Source: Macrococcus sp. 19Msa1099
GTDB taxonomy: Bacteria > Bacillota > Bacilli > Staphylococcales > Staphylococcaceae
Assembly: GCA_019357535.2 (NCBI GenBank)
Contig: CP079955.1
Span: forward strand, 496,001-560,000
DNA length: 64,000 bases
Reading direction: 5' to 3'
Both the position numbers and the translations under genes were made by a program. Shown here one piece after another: positions 16,539 to 26,609 of the stretch. The number at the start of each line of letters is the position of its first letter. The stretch's first letter is position 1. The notes below the pieces were generated by a model. That model worked only from the letters and a program-made list of their open reading frames with translations, was not told where the DNA came from and searched no databases.

Positions 16539-17558
16539 ATGAAAAAAGCATTAGTTACGATTGCGGGAATCACGGCAGTTACAGGAGTAGCTTCACAAGC
16601 ATACGCAAGTGAACATCATGTTCAAGCAGGTGACACATTATGGGCGATTGCACAAGAGAATGGTACAAGCGTAGATGCACTTAAAACATTAAATAATTTA
16701 AATAGCGATCTTATCTTAGTGGGACAAACATTAAAGGTAGAGAATACTGATACTTATACAGTTAAAAAAGGCGATACATTACACACAATCGCATCTCAAT
16801 TTGATTTAACAGTGAATGATATTATGTCATGGAACAACTTAACTTCAGATACGATTGAAGTAGGTACAAAGTTAAACTTGACAGCACCTATTGCTAAAGT
16901 TCAATCAGAAACAGTTCAACCTGTTACACAAGCGAACGCACCAGTAGCACAACAAGCTGAAGCACCAGCGCAACAAACATACGAAGCACCAGTACAACAA
17001 TCATACCAAGCACCAGCGCAACAAACGGCAGCGCCAGCACAACAGTCATACCAAGCGCCAGCACAGCAAACGGCAGCACCAGCACAACAGTCATACCAAG
17101 CACCAGCACAGCAAACGGCAGCACCAGCACAACAGTCATACCAAGCACCAGCACAGCAAACGGCAGCACCAGCGCAACAGTCATACCAAGCACCAGCAAA
17201 GAGCTATAAAGCACCTGTAAATGGTAATGTAGCGCAAGTCGCAAATGGTATAGCGGCAGGAAAATCTTATGTTTACGGTGCGAATTCTGCTAGTGCAGTA
17301 GATTGTTCAGCATTTGCTCAACAAGTACTCGCTGCTCAAGGGAAATCAATTCCACGTACAACATATGCACAAATGGCTGCAGGAACACGTGTTTCAACAC
17401 CTCAAGCAGGAGATTTAGTATATTTCAATGGTGGAAGCCACGTTGGGGTATACATTGGTAACGGTCAAATGATCGATGCTTTAAATCCATCTGAAGGTAT
17501 TGGGCAACGTCCAGTAAGTTACGTAAATGGTTCAGTAGCAGGATATTACAGATTCTAA
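16539..17558 (+). CDS. Secreted LysM-NlpC/P60 cell-wall endopeptidase
   Basis: A 339-residue protein. A signal peptide is cleaved about after AYA (residue 23). Two LysM domains (about 26-69 and 72-115) bind peptidoglycan; a Gln/Ala/Pro linker follows with four copies of a 15-residue repeat (SYQAPAQQTAAPAQQ) plus a partial fifth; the C-terminal NlpC/P60 domain (about 235-339) has the nucleophile Cys 256 in VDCSAF and catalytic His 301 in GSHVGVYIG. The enzyme likely cuts stem peptides during wall growth or daughter-cell separation. CAGGAGG precedes the ATG, a WalR box lies upstream and a terminator follows. Confidence 0.92.
   Translation: MKKALVTIAGITAVTGVASQAYASEHHVQAGDTLWAIAQENGTSVDALKTLNNLNSDLILVGQTLKVENTDTYTVKKGDTLHTIASQFDLTVNDIMSWNNLTSDTIEVGTKLNLTAPIAKVQSETVQPVTQANAPVAQQAEAPAQQTYEAPVQQSYQAPAQQTAAPAQQSYQAPAQQTAAPAQQSYQAPAQQTAAPAQQSYQAPAQQTAAPAQQSYQAPAKSYKAPVNGNVAQVANGIAAGKSYVYGANSASAVDCSAFAQQVLAAQGKSIPRTTYAQMAAGTRVSTPQAGDLVYFNGGSHVGVYIGNGQMIDALNPSEGIGQRPVSYVNGSVAGYYRF
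17001..17198 (+). repeat. 45-bp tandem repeat in the LysM-NlpC/P60 linker
   Basis: Units start at 17001, 17046, 17091 and 17136, with a partial fifth copy at 17181-17198. All keep frame and differ by a few synonymous changes. Such tracts expand and contract readily; it is a coding repeat, not CRISPR. Confidence 0.9.
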
Positions 17559-17562
17559 TAAG

Positions 17563-17592
17563 TCATGGGACAACTTGTCCCATGATTTTTTT
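17563..17592 (+). terminator. Terminator of the LysM-NlpC/P60 gene
   Basis: TCATGGGACAA-ct-TTGTCCCATGA followed by seven T residues, five bases after the stop codon. Confidence 0.9.
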
Positions 17593-17668
17593 AATTTTAA
17601 CAATTAACTTGGAGCTGCAATCATTATGTAATAATCAAATTATTATATGTTAGTTGTATTAACCATAT

Positions 17669-17685
17669 ATTACATGTAAGTTACA
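17669..17685 (-). promoter_or_regulatory. WalR (YycF) box upstream of the CHAP gene
   Basis: ATTACA-TGTAA-GTTACA fits the WalR consensus read on the minus strand (TGTAAC-N5-TGTAAT). It lies 66 bases ahead of the CHAP-protein start and just upstream of a TTGAAT (17686-17691) that could serve as the -35 box. Confidence 0.75.
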
Positions 17686-17751
17686 TTGAATTTTTCGATT
17701 TTTCTATATGGTAATATCTATTTAGCTAATAAAACAACCGGAGGATATTAC

Positions 17752-18192
17752 ATGAAAAAAGTTATACTTTCAATAATTGCAATAATCATGCTGGGGACTA
17801 CAACTGAAGCAATTTATCCAAATAGTCAACAGGCACATGCTTACAATAATCCTGTAAAGAAAGCTGGATACAATTATTATTATAAAGGAAGCTGTGTATA
17901 TTATGCGTTTAATAGACGTGCACAACTTAAACGTCCTGTAAGTAACAATTGGAACAGTGCAAAATACTGGCCATCGAATGCACGAAGAATGGGATATAAA
18001 GTGAGACGTACACCTGTATATGGTGCAGTCATGATTTCTCAAAAAGGTTATCATGGTCATGCAGCAGTTGTAGAACGTATCAATCGCAATGGAAGTATAC
18101 TCGTCTCTGAAATGAACTATCCACGTAGCGGCGTGAAGACTTATAGAACAATTTCAAAAGCACAGCGCTCTCAGTTTGAATATATTTACTAA
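17752..18192 (+). CDS. Secreted CHAP-domain amidase/endopeptidase (SsaA-like)
   Basis: A 146-residue protein with a signal peptide (cleavage about after AHA, residue 30) and essentially only a CHAP domain: nucleophile Cys 48 in KGSCVYYAFNRR, His 103 in YHGHAAVVE and an acidic/Asn partner in SEMNY. It resembles the catalytic half of staphylococcal SsaA/SceB proteins, with no separate wall-binding domain. CHAP enzymes hydrolyse peptide or amide bonds in peptidoglycan. The ATG at 17752 follows GGAGG at 17740-17744. Its WalR box and its neighbour suggest it belongs to the WalKR wall-turnover regulon. Confidence 0.88.
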   Translation: MKKVILSIIAIIMLGTTTEAIYPNSQQAHAYNNPVKKAGYNYYYKGSCVYYAFNRRAQLKRPVSNNWNSAKYWPSNARRMGYKVRRTPVYGAVMISQKGYHGHAAVVERINRNGSILVSEMNYPRSGVKTYRTISKAQRSQFEYIY

Positions 18193-18217
18193 TAAAATAA
18201 TATTAAAATGATTAAAT

Positions 18218-18249
18218 CTTACACACCGTTCGTGTTGTAAGGTTTTTTT
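18218..18249 (+). terminator. Terminator of the CHAP gene
   Basis: CTTACAC and GTGTTGTAAG flank a short loop and are followed by TTTTTTTG; the stem is imperfect but the T run is clear. Confidence 0.65.
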
Positions 18250-18274
18250 GTTATAATATGTCATGAGGTGTCCT

Positions 18275-18814
18275 ATGAGAAGATTGATAACAATTCTGTT
18301 AGCTGCTATATTTGTTGCACTAGCAACTTATTCAATTTATACTGTAATACAATTTAATAAAGGCAATGAGGAGCCCGGTAATATTGTGACACATAATCAC
18401 CCGCTTAATAATAAGCAGATTGGTGATATAGCTGTTACAGATATGAATGGTCAGAAAAAAGAAATTGCATCACTTTTAAAACATGATATTACGATAATCA
18501 ATGTTTGGGCATCGTGGTGCGAGCCGTGTAAGAAAGAGATGCCTGAGCTTGTGACGTATGGAAAAGAGAAACCTAATCATGTCGGTCTTATTGGATTCAA
18601 CGTGCAGGATAAAATAGAAAAAAGAGACGCGTTTATCGATAACTATAAACCGACATATCCGATGTACACGTTAGATGAAGCGTCGATGAAACGATATAAA
18701 ATCTACAATATTCCTACGACGGTATTCGTCGATAAACAAGGTAAAGTGTTGAAGACATATGTAGGCGAACTTAATCAACAGAAAATAGAAGAAATTATCA
18801 TGCAGATTCAATAG
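18275..18814 (+). CDS. Membrane-anchored TlpA/ResA-like thiol-disulfide protein
   Basis: A 179-residue protein with an uncleaved N-terminal membrane anchor (residues 4 to about 27) and an extracytoplasmic thioredoxin fold: VWASWCEPCKKEMPEL carries the CEPC active site (Cys 82 and 85), and the cis-Pro loop is YNIPTTVFVD. ResA-type proteins keep apocytochrome c cysteines reduced before haem attachment; others repair secreted-protein disulfides. A cytochrome c551 gene two genes away makes the ResA role plausible but does not prove it. The ATG at 18275 follows GAGGTG; TATAAT at 18252-18257 may be its promoter. The HD-domain gene follows after ten bases. Confidence 0.82.
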   Translation: MRRLITILLAAIFVALATYSIYTVIQFNKGNEEPGNIVTHNHPLNNKQIGDIAVTDMNGQKKEIASLLKHDITIINVWASWCEPCKKEMPELVTYGKEKPNHVGLIGFNVQDKIEKRDAFIDNYKPTYPMYTLDEASMKRYKIYNIPTTVFVDKQGKVLKTYVGELNQQKIEEIIMQIQ

Positions 18815-18824
18815 GAGGGATTCA

Positions 18825-19469
18825 ATGGGTGTCCATCAATATTTCAAAAGTTTGTCGGATCTAGAAAAGTTAATACGATGTCCCGGAAAATTTAAATACC
18901 AGGAACATAATGTTGCCGCACATTCATTTAAGGTCACTAAGATTGCACAATACTTAGCAACTGTCGAGGAGTATCATGGCGCAGAGATTAACTGGAAAAA
19001 TGTATATGAGAAAGCATTAAACCATGATTACCCTGAAATCTTCACCGGAGATATAAAGACGCCTGTTAAATATGCGTCGAAAGAATTGAAACGCTTATTC
19101 AGTGAAGTTGAAGAAGAAATGATCGGTAAGTTTATTGATAGTGAGTTTCCGGAAGCTTATAGAGAAATATATCGAGAACGCTTAAAAGAAGGTAAAGACG
19201 ATACGCTTGAAGGTCAGATTCTGTCTGTAGCAGATAAGATTGATTTGTTATATGAATCTTTTGGAGAGATTCAAAAGCGGAACCCAGAACCATTATACTT
19301 TGAAATTTATGACAAAAGTTTAAGAACGATTATAAAATTCAAGCACCTTTATTGTGTGCAGGATTTTCTGGATAATATTCTTCCGGATATGCTTCAGGAG
19401 AAATTTATTCCAAGATCTGAACTGCGTGAAATAACGATGGCAATCTTGCAGCAAAAGGACAATATATAA
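18825..19469 (+). CDS. HD-domain phosphohydrolase (YfbR-like)
   Basis: A 214-residue cytoplasmic HD-superfamily protein. Metal-binding residues are visible: His 33 in AAHSFKV, His-Asp at 67-68 in NHDYPEIFTGD and a later Asp in SVADKIDLLYE. The architecture resembles YfbR-type 5'-deoxynucleotidases, which remove phosphate from deoxynucleoside monophosphates; substrate is inferred only. It overlaps the csbA start by one base (TAATG), so these genes are translated together. Confidence 0.78.
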   Translation: MGVHQYFKSLSDLEKLIRCPGKFKYQEHNVAAHSFKVTKIAQYLATVEEYHGAEINWKNVYEKALNHDYPEIFTGDIKTPVKYASKELKRLFSEVEEEMIGKFIDSEFPEAYREIYRERLKEGKDDTLEGQILSVADKIDLLYESFGEIQKRNPEPLYFEIYDKSLRTIIKFKHLYCVQDFLDNILPDMLQEKFIPRSELREITMAILQQKDNI

Positions 19470-19702
19470 TGACGATATGGTATATATTAGCATGTACATT
19501 ACCTGCATTTCTGGTGATTTGTTTCAGTATGATTGTACGTAATAAATATACAGGATTACTGTTGTCGGTTATTGTTATCGGCGTATCTGTTTACAAAGGA
19601 TTCTTTCATTCACAGATGATTGTGTTTTTAGATACGCTGAGCCTGATAGTCGGCTATTTGTTCGTAGAGATGTACAACCTGGATAAAGATAATCAAACAT
19701 AG
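19469..19702 (+). CDS. csbA: CsbA-family small membrane protein
   Basis: A 77-residue protein with three hydrophobic segments, LPAFLVICFSMIVRN at the first, and an acidic tail. Length, composition and position directly upstream of uvrB match Bacillus CsbA (DUF2198), a sigma-B-controlled protein in Bacillus whose function is unknown. No sigma-B promoter is evident here because the gene is coupled to the HD-domain gene. Confidence 0.82.
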   Translation: MTIWYILACTLPAFLVICFSMIVRNKYTGLLLSVIVIGVSVYKGFFHSQMIVFLDTLSLIVGYLFVEMYNLDKDNQT

Positions 19703-19738
19703 GAAGTTGAATACTAAAGACGACTTTTCAAAATAGAA

Positions 19739-19787
19739 TCCGGTAAATGCAAGACATTTAATAGTGTCTATACGTTTATCGGGTTTT
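19739..19787 (+). terminator. Terminator after csbA
   Basis: CCGGTAAA pairs with TTTATCGG around an inner GACA/TGTC stem, followed by GTTTTG. The T run is short, so efficiency may be moderate. Confidence 0.55.
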
Positions 19788-19821
19788 GTCATATGATGCA
19801 CATTAAACGAATGAAGATTTA

Positions 19822-19835
19822 CGAACAAATGTTTG
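19822..19835 (+). promoter_or_regulatory. LexA (SOS) box upstream of uvrB
   Basis: CGAACAAATGTTTG matches the Gram-positive LexA consensus CGAAC-N4-GTTCG with one change in the right half. It overlaps the predicted -35 box (TTGTAC, 19833-19838; -10 TAAAAT, 19857-19862; 18-base spacing), so LexA binding would block transcription of uvrBA. Confidence 0.9.
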
Positions 19836-19885
19836 TACCTTAAGCGTATATTTTGGTAAAATGTAAATCGATGAGGAGGGGACGT

Positions 19886-21859
19886 ATGGAACATCATGAC
19901 TTTAAGATACATTCAGACTATCAGCCAGCAGGAGATCAGCCTGATGCGATAGAGAAAATCGTACAAGGAATCAAAGAAGGTAAACGCTATCAGACGTTAT
20001 TGGGTGCTACTGGTACAGGGAAGACGTTTACGATGAGTAATGTCATTGAACGTATCGGTAAACCTACGCTGATCATGGCGCATAATAAAACATTAGCAGG
20101 TCAGCTCTATAGTGAGTTTAAAGAGTTTTTCCCAGAGAACAGAGTTGAATATTTTGTAAGTTACTATGATTATTATCAGCCCGAAGCTTATGTGCCTTCT
20201 ACAGATACATTTATAGAGAAAGACGCATCGATTAACGATGAAATTGATAAGTTACGTCACTCAGCGACAAGTGCCTTATTTGAGCGTGATGATGTGATTA
20301 TTATTTCTTCCGTCAGCTGTATATATGGTTTAGGGAACCCAGAAGAGTATCGGGATCTTGTTGTCAGCGTACGTGTAGGTATGGAGATGGAACGCAACCA
20401 ATTATTACGCAAGCTTGTAGATGTGCAGTATACGCGTAATGATATAGATTTTCGTCGTGGTACATTTCGTGTTCGAGGAGATGTTGTGGAAATCTTTCCT
20501 GCATCTCGTGATGAGCAGTGTATACGTATCGAGTTCTTCGGTGATGAGATAGAACGCATACGTGAAATCAATTATTTAACAGGTGAAGTGCTGAAAGAAC
20601 GAGAGCACTTTGCGATATTCCCGGCAAGTCACTTCGTCACACGTGAAGAGAAGATGAAGCTTGCGATTGAAAGAATAGAGAAGGAACTAGAGGAACAACT
20701 GAAGAAGTTTCGTGACGAAGGGAAGCTGCTTGAGGCACAGAGACTTGAACAACGTACGAATTACGATCTTGAAATGATGCGAGAAATGGGCTTTTGCTCA
20801 GGAATTGAAAACTATTCTTTACATCTGACTTTAAGACCTAGAGGGTCGACGCCATATACGTTGCTGGATTATTTCGGTGACGACTGGCTGATCATGATGG
20901 ATGAGTCTCATGTTACGGTGCCACAAGTTCGTGGTATGTATAATGGGGATCAGGCGAGAAAGAATGTTCTCGTAGAGCATGGTTTCAGATTGCCGAGCGC
21001 GCTGGATAATCGTCCGCTGAAGTTTGAAGAGTTCGAACAAAAAGGACATCAGTTTCTCTATGTTTCTGCTACACCTGGTCCTTATGAGATTGAGCATACA
21101 GACGAGATGGTGGAACAAATTATCCGACCGACAGGATTGCTGGATCCTATTATAGAAGTGCGACCATCACAACATCAGATAGATGATTTGATGGAAGAGA
21201 TTCGTGTGCGTATCGAAAAGAATGAGCGTGTACTTATTACGACACTTACTAAGAAAATGAGTGAAGACTTAACAATTTACTTAAAAGAAGCTGGAATAAA
21301 AGTTAATTACCTGCATTCAGAGATTAAGACGTTAGAGCGTATAGAGATTATCCGTGATCTAAGACTAGGTGTATTTGATGTATTGGTCGGCATCAACCTG
21401 CTTAGAGAAGGTCTGGATATTCCCGAAGTGTCGCTCGTCGCGATATTAGATGCGGACAAAGAAGGATTTTTGCGCAGTCAGCGTTCATTGATTCAGACGA
21501 TTGGACGTGCTGCCCGAAATGAACAGGGGCGCGTCATTATGTATGCAGATAAGATAACAGAGTCTATGCAGTTTGCGATTGATGAAACATCACGTCGTCG
21601 TTCGTTACAAGAAGCATATAATGAAGAACATGGAATAACTCCGACAACCATCAATAAGAAGATTCGTGATGTCATCAGTGCCACATTAGAAACAGATGAA
21701 GAACAAAAACCCGTACAGAAGAAGAAATTAACGAAGAAGGAAAGAGCACGTACAATAGAGCAGCTTGAACATGAAATGAAAGAAGCGGCAAAAGCTTTAG
21801 ATTTTGAACGTGCTACAGAACTCAGAGATGCACTGTTTGAGTTAAAAGCAGAAGGGTGA
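19886..21859 (+). CDS. uvrB: Excinuclease ABC subunit B
   Basis: A 657-residue DNA-damage-verifying helicase of nucleotide excision repair. Motifs: GATGTGKT (40-47), the beta-hairpin region [30 protein letters not shown] (motif II), SATPGPYE, the [16 protein letters not shown] and QTIGRAARN helicase motifs, and a C-terminal UVR domain ([20 protein letters not shown]) that contacts UvrC. The start is the ATG at 19886 after GAGGAGG. uvrA follows after four bases, forming an SOS-regulated operon. Confidence 0.97.
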   Translation: MEHHDFKIHSDYQPAGDQPDAIEKIVQGIKEGKRYQTLLGATGTGKTFTMSNVIERIGKPTLIMAHNKTLAGQLYSEFKEFFPENRVEYFVSYYDYYQPEAYVPSTDTFIEKDASINDEIDKLRHSATSALFERDDVIIISSVSCIYGLGNPEEYRDLVVSVRVGMEMERNQLLRKLVDVQYTRNDIDFRRGTFRVRGDVVEIFPASRDEQCIRIEFFGDEIERIREINYLTGEVLKEREHFAIFPASHFVTREEKMKLAIERIEKELEEQLKKFRDEGKLLEAQRLEQRTNYDLEMMREMGFCSGIENYSLHLTLRPRGSTPYTLLDYFGDDWLIMMDESHVTVPQVRGMYNGDQARKNVLVEHGFRLPSALDNRPLKFEEFEQKGHQFLYVSATPGPYEIEHTDEMVEQIIRPTGLLDPIIEVRPSQHQIDDLMEEIRVRIEKNERVLITTLTKKMSEDLTIYLKEAGIKVNYLHSEIKTLERIEIIRDLRLGVFDVLVGINLLREGLDIPEVSLVAILDADKEGFLRSQRSLIQTIGRAARNEQGRVIMYADKITESMQFAIDETSRRRSLQEAYNEEHGITPTTINKKIRDVISATLETDEEQKPVQKKKLTKKERARTIEQLEHEMKEAAKALDFERATELRDALFELKAEG

Positions 21860-21863
21860 GCGG

Positions 21864-24683
21864 ATGAAGAATAAATCTATTATCGTCAAAGGCGCAAGAG
21901 CGCATAATTTAAAGAATGTTGATATTGAAATTCCGAGAGATAAACTCATTGTTATGACAGGATTATCAGGTTCAGGTAAATCTAGTCTCGCATTCGATAC
22001 TATCTATGCTGAAGGTCAGCGTAGATATGTGGAATCATTGAGTGCATATGCCAGACAATTCTTAGGACAGATGGATAAACCGGATGTGGATACGATAGAA
22101 GGTTTATCCCCTGCAATTTCGATTGACCAGAAGACAACAAGTAAGAACCCGAGAAGTACAGTTGCAACTGTTACAGAAATTTATGATTATTTAAGACTGC
22201 TATATGCTAGAATCGGCACACCTTATTGTCCGAATCATGGTATCCCTATCGAGTCACAGACGGTACAGCAGATGGTGGATCAAGTTATGGCATTAGAGGA
22301 AAGAACAAAGATACAAGTTATGGCTCCAATAGTGCAGGGCCGAAAGGGAACGCACAAGAAACTCATAGAAGAGATCTCAAAAAAAGGATATGCACGTATC
22401 ATGGTAGATGGTGAAGTTTATGATGCTTCTGAAACAATCGATCTCAATAAAAATACAAATCATGATATCCATGTTATCGTAGACCGACTTGTTGTGAAAC
22501 CAGGCATTGAGACCCGCCTGGCAGATTCTCTCGAAAATGCATTGAAACTTGCAGAAGGTAACGTTGTCATCGATTTGATCGACGGAGATGAGTTGAAGTT
22601 TTCAGAGCATCATGCCTGTCCAATTTGTGGATTTTCAATAGATAAGCTAGAACCTCGAATGTTCTCGTTTAATAGCCCGTTTGGTGCATGTCCCGATTGT
22701 GATGGACTAGGTACAAAATTAACAGTCGATTTAAATCTTGTCATTCCTGATGATAGCAAATCATTAACAAATGGTGCATTAGTGCCATGGGAGCCCATCA
22801 GTTCGAACTATTATCCGACATTACTCAAGCAGGCATGTAAACATTTTGGGATTTCTATGAAAGCACCTTTTAGAGATTTATCTAAGAAAGATCAGGACAT
22901 CATCCTGTATGGACATTCAGATGATATTTCCTTTACATTCAGACAGGATAATGGTGTAACACGTAAACGTGTAATGAAGTTTGAAGGTATTGTGAATAAT
23001 ATTGAACGTAGATACAAGGAAAGTCCTTCAGAATATACACGTGAACAGATGAAGAAATATATGGTGGATGAGGTCTGTGATACGTGTCATGGCTATCGTC
23101 TTTCTGAAGAAGCGATGAGTGTTAAGATTAATAGTCAGCATATAGGAGAAGTTGTAACGTTATCTATCAGAGAGGCATTACAATATTTCAGTAAGCTTGA
23201 ACTTTCAAAGAAAGAACAGCAAATTGCTGAACTCGTTCTGAAAGAAATCACTGAAAGGTTGACATTCTTATATAATGTAGGGCTGGAATACCTCACTTTA
23301 AATAGAACAGCAGGAACGCTTTCTGGTGGAGAAGCCCAACGTATCCGACTTGCAACGCAGATTGGTTCAAGATTAACAGGTGTAATGTATGTTCTGGATG
23401 AACCGTCCATAGGTCTGCATCAGAGAGATAACGACCGTCTCATTGATACATTGAAATCGATGAGAGATATTGGGAATACCCTTATTGTCGTTGAACATGA
23501 TGAAGATACGATGCTTGCCGCTGATTATTTGATTGACATTGGTCCAGGAGCCGGCGTGCACGGAGGAGAGATTGTCGCACAAGGTACACCTAAGCAAGTG
23601 ATGAAGAACAAGAAATCGCTGACAGGTCAGTATTTGAGCGGTGCAAAAAAAATAGAGCTTCCTGAAAAAAGACGTACACCGGATGGAAGATTCTTATCGG
23701 TAGAAGGTGCAATAAGTAATAACTTGAAGGACGTGGACGTTCAGATTCCACTGGGTATGATGACGGTGGTAACCGGAGTCTCCGGTTCCGGAAAGAGTAC
23801 GCTTGTTAACGATGTGCTGTATAAGGCACTTGCTCAGAAGCTATATAAATCGAAAGAAAAACCGGGACCTCATAAAGCGGTAAAGGGGATAGAGCATATT
23901 GATAAGATAATCGATATTGATCAATCTCCTATAGGTAGAACACCACGTTCAAATCCTGCGACGTATACGAGTCTCTTTGATGATATACGTGATGTCTTTG
24001 CGCAGACGAATGAAGCGAAGTTAAGAGGCTATCAAAAAGGTCGATTCAGCTTTAACGTTAAAGGCGGACGCTGTGAGGCTTGTCACGGAGACGGCATTAT
24101 CAAGATAGAGATGCACTTTCTTCCTGACGTCTACGTGCCATGCGAAGTCTGTCATGGCAAACGCTATAATCGTGAAACGCTGGAAGTGAAATATAAAGAT
24201 AAGAATATTGCAGATATACTCGAGATGACGATAGAAGATGCGTATCATTTCTTTGAGAATATTCCTAAGATTAAGCGTAAACTTAAGACCATCATGGATG
24301 TTGGATTAGGGTATATTCAGCTTGGACAACCTGCTACAACACTTTCAGGGGGTGAGGCACAACGTGTCAAATTAGCTTCGGAACTGCATAAACGCAGTAC
24401 AGGTAAAACGTTATATATTCTAGATGAACCGACGACTGGATTACACGTTGATGATATTGCAAGGCTACTGAAAGTTTTACAGCAACTTGTTGACAATGGG
24501 GATACGGTTCTGATCATCGAGCATAATCTGGACGTCATCAAGATGGCCGATTACATTGTTGACCTCGGTCCAGAAGGTGGAGATAACGGTGGACAGATTA
24601 TCGCAAGCGGCACTCCAGAACAGATTATGCAAGTGCGTGAGTCATACACAGGTCAATATTTAAAACATCATATAGAGAAATAA
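21864..24683 (+). CDS. uvrA: Excinuclease ABC subunit A
   Basis: A 939-residue ABC-type ATPase that finds bulky DNA lesions and loads UvrB. Two ATPase modules are present: GLSGSGKS near residue 31 and GVSGSGKST near residue 640, with two LSGGEAQR signatures. Zn-binding Cys clusters lie at CPICGFS...CPDCDG and at CEACHGDG...CEVCHG. Length matches the family (about 940-950). A terminator follows. Confidence 0.97.
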   Translation: MKNKSIIVKGARAHNLKNVDIEIPRDKLIVMTGLSGSGKSSLAFDTIYAEGQRRYVESLSAYARQFLGQMDKPDVDTIEGLSPAISIDQKTTSKNPRSTVATVTEIYDYLRLLYARIGTPYCPNHGIPIESQTVQQMVDQVMALEERTKIQVMAPIVQGRKGTHKKLIEEISKKGYARIMVDGEVYDASETIDLNKNTNHDIHVIVDRLVVKPGIETRLADSLENALKLAEGNVVIDLIDGDELKFSEHHACPICGFSIDKLEPRMFSFNSPFGACPDCDGLGTKLTVDLNLVIPDDSKSLTNGALVPWEPISSNYYPTLLKQACKHFGISMKAPFRDLSKKDQDIILYGHSDDISFTFRQDNGVTRKRVMKFEGIVNNIERRYKESPSEYTREQMKKYMVDEVCDTCHGYRLSEEAMSVKINSQHIGEVVTLSIREALQYFSKLELSKKEQQIAELVLKEITERLTFLYNVGLEYLTLNRTAGTLSGGEAQRIRLATQIGSRLTGVMYVLDEPSIGLHQRDNDRLIDTLKSMRDIGNTLIVVEHDEDTMLAADYLIDIGPGAGVHGGEIVAQGTPKQVMKNKKSLTGQYLSGAKKIELPEKRRTPDGRFLSVEGAISNNLKDVDVQIPLGMMTVVTGVSGSGKSTLVNDVLYKALAQKLYKSKEKPGPHKAVKGIEHIDKIIDIDQSPIGRTPRSNPATYTSLFDDIRDVFAQTNEAKLRGYQKGRFSFNVKGGRCEACHGDGIIKIEMHFLPDVYVPCEVCHGKRYNRETLEVKYKDKNIADILEMTIEDAYHFFENIPKIKRKLKTIMDVGLGYIQLGQPATTLSGGEAQRVKLASELHKRSTGKTLYILDEPTTGLHVDDIARLLKVLQQLVDNGDTVLIIEHNLDVIKMADYIVDLGPEGGDNGGQIIASGTPEQIMQVRESYTGQYLKHHIEK

Positions 24684-24715
24684 CTGTTGAGGTCATTGTC
24701 AGATCATCTCTAGCT

Positions 24716-24768
24716 AAACCCGGGCGCTGTAGAAATTGTTAATAATTTTCTGCAGTGCTCGGGTTTTG
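24716..24768 (+). terminator. Terminator of uvrBA
   Basis: A long imperfect stem (AACCCGGGCGCTGTAGAAA with its near complement) ends in TTTTGTT. Confidence 0.85.
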
Positions 24769-24838
24769 TTGGTGATTATGAATTGTAAATTGATATAAAG
24801 TTATTTAATATAAATGATAAGAGAAAGTGAGGAAAACT

Positions 24839-25768
24839 ATGATAACAAGTATAGAACTAATTGATAAATTTGACCTTAAGTTTTTAGCGGGCAATGTCGC
24901 AATAGAAATCCCGGTGGCTAATGCAGACATTTCGCGACCGGGCCTTGAGATGGCAGGCTTCTTCTCTCACTATTCTTCCGATCGCATACAAATACTGGGG
25001 ACGACTGAGATGTCTTTCTTTGAAACGTTGTCGAAGGAAGAACGTGCAGAAAGAATGGTAAAGCTTTGTCGTAAGGAAACACCGTGTATTATCCTAACAA
25101 GAAACATTCCGGCCCCGCAGGAACTAATCGATGCATGTAATCGTAAAGGGACACCACTCCTTCAGAGCAAAGAAGCGACGACAAGTTTAATCAGCAAGAT
25201 TACATCTTATCTTGAGAGTGAGCTTGCGCCTGAAACGACGATGCACGGAGTTCTGGTCGATGTATATGGGGTAGGTGTATTGATTACCGGTGATTCTGGA
25301 GTAGGTAAGAGTGAGACAGCACTAGAACTTGTCAAGCGTGGACATCGACTTGTTGCAGATGACAATGTGGAGATAAAGGAAGTTTCACGTAATGTACTGA
25401 TGGGCAAAGCACCAAAGCTGATAGAACATCTTCTTGAAATTAGAGGACTAGGAATCATCAATGTAATGACCTTATTTGGCGCAGGGAGTGTCCTTCCAGA
25501 GAAACGTCTAATGCTCAATATTAACCTAGAAACATGGGATAAAGATAAAGTTTACGACCGCATAGGATTAATCGAAGAAAAATTATCGATCCTTGATTCT
25601 CAAATTACGAAGAAGACGATCCCTATCAGACCAGGGCGTAACTTAGCGGTAATCATAGAAGTTGCTGCGATGAACTATCGTCTCAATAAGATGGGAACAA
25701 ACACCGCAAAAGATTTTAATGAACGCCTGAATGAACAAATTAGAAAGCAGTCGATAAAGGAGATTTAA
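24839..25768 (+). CDS. hprK: HPr kinase/phosphorylase
   Basis: A 309-residue enzyme that phosphorylates and dephosphorylates Ser-46 of HPr, linking glycolytic intermediates to CcpA-dependent carbon catabolite repression. Motifs: the N-terminal [14 protein letters not shown], Walker A GDSGVGKS (151-158), the VADDNVEI region and the HprK signature [12 protein letters not shown]. The start is the ATG at 24839 behind GTGAGG. It is separated by one base from lgt, giving an hprK-lgt-acetyltransferase operon as in Bacillus (there with ppaX, absent here). Confidence 0.96.
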   Translation: MITSIELIDKFDLKFLAGNVAIEIPVANADISRPGLEMAGFFSHYSSDRIQILGTTEMSFFETLSKEERAERMVKLCRKETPCIILTRNIPAPQELIDACNRKGTPLLQSKEATTSLISKITSYLESELAPETTMHGVLVDVYGVGVLITGDSGVGKSETALELVKRGHRLVADDNVEIKEVSRNVLMGKAPKLIEHLLEIRGLGIINVMTLFGAGSVLPEKRLMLNINLETWDKDKVYDRIGLIEEKLSILDSQITKKTIPIRPGRNLAVIIEVAAMNYRLNKMGTNTAKDFNERLNEQIRKQSIKEI

Positions 25769-25769
25769 C

Positions 25770-26609
25770 ATGACACCATTTAATCCAGTTGCATTCGAGC
25801 TCTTTGGCTATCCTGTAAGATGGTACGGTATTATTATTGCATTTGGTATTTTAGTCGGATATCTTATCGCTCAAAAAGAGACAGAAAAAAAGCATTTTAA
25901 AGAAGATACGTTGATCGATATTGTCATGTGGTCTATCATTTCGGGGATAATTTGTGCTCGTATCTATTATGTATTATTTAAATGGGATTATTATCAGGAT
26001 CATTTTTCTGAAATTCCGTTGATTATGAACGGTGGCATAGCAATACACGGTGGTTTGATCGGTGCAATTGGTATGGCATATTTCTTATGTAAAAAGAAAG
26101 GAATATCGTTTTTTCAGCTTGGAGATATTGCGGCACCGAGTATCATTCTCGGACAGGCAATTGGTAGGTGGGGAAACTTTATGAATCAGGAAGCTCATGG
26201 TGGTATGGTTTCAAGAGATTTCCTGGAGTCATTGCATTTACCAAAATTTATAATCGATCAGATGAATATTGGTGGAGCATATTATCATCCGACCTTCCTC
26301 TATGAATCGTTATGGAGCTTCACAGGATTTGTTATATTATTATTGATACGTAAACGCCTGAAGATTGGTCAGACATTTCTTTTATATACGATATGGTATT
26401 CGATTGGGCGTGTGTTTGTGGAAGGATTAAGAACAGATAGTTTGATGCTCACATCAAATCTGCGTATTGCCCAAGTGATTTCGATCGTGATTATGATTGC
26501 AGCGACTTTAATATGGCTCTATCGTAATTATAAATATCGACTGCCGCGTTATGGTGAAGTAAATGAACCTATAAGGAGCTCCGCTTATGCGTCAGTTAAA
26601 TCGCTATAG
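25770..26609 (+). CDS. lgt: Prolipoprotein diacylglyceryl transferase
   Basis: A 279-residue polytopic membrane enzyme that moves diacylglycerol from phosphatidylglycerol to the lipobox Cys of prolipoproteins. Seven hydrophobic segments are visible, with [14 protein letters not shown] (essential His) and [14 protein letters not shown] as Lgt signature motifs, plus [11 protein letters not shown]. It overlaps the downstream acetyltransferase by 23 bases. Lipoproteins encoded in this window (CccB, MetQ) are among its expected substrates. Confidence 0.96.
   Translation: MTPFNPVAFELFGYPVRWYGIIIAFGILVGYLIAQKETEKKHFKEDTLIDIVMWSIISGIICARIYYVLFKWDYYQDHFSEIPLIMNGGIAIHGGLIGAIGMAYFLCKKKGISFFQLGDIAAPSIILGQAIGRWGNFMNQEAHGGMVSRDFLESLHLPKFIIDQMNIGGAYYHPTFLYESLWSFTGFVILLLIRKRLKIGQTFLLYTIWYSIGRVFVEGLRTDSLMLTSNLRIAQVISIVIMIAATLIWLYRNYKYRLPRYGEVNEPIRSSAYASVKSL

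Noticed and set aside
17001-17198. Regular repeats resembling a CRISPR array
   Set aside because: The units are contiguous, in frame and code for a protein linker; there are no spacers and no cas genes in the window.
16924-17244. A 106-codon minus-strand open frame rich in Leu and Val
   Set aside because: It is the antisense of the Gln/Ala/Pro tandem repeat in the LysM-NlpC/P60 gene; the repetitive DNA keeps stop codons out. No ribosome binding site or independent signal.
19628-19912. Minus-strand 94-codon open frame over the csbA-uvrB gap
   Set aside because: It runs across the csbA end, the LexA box and the uvrB start, and has no ribosome binding site.
20257-20571. Minus-strand open frame inside uvrB
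   Set aside because: Fully covered by the well-conserved uvrB coding sequence; Arg/Ser-rich shadow translation with no recognisable motif.
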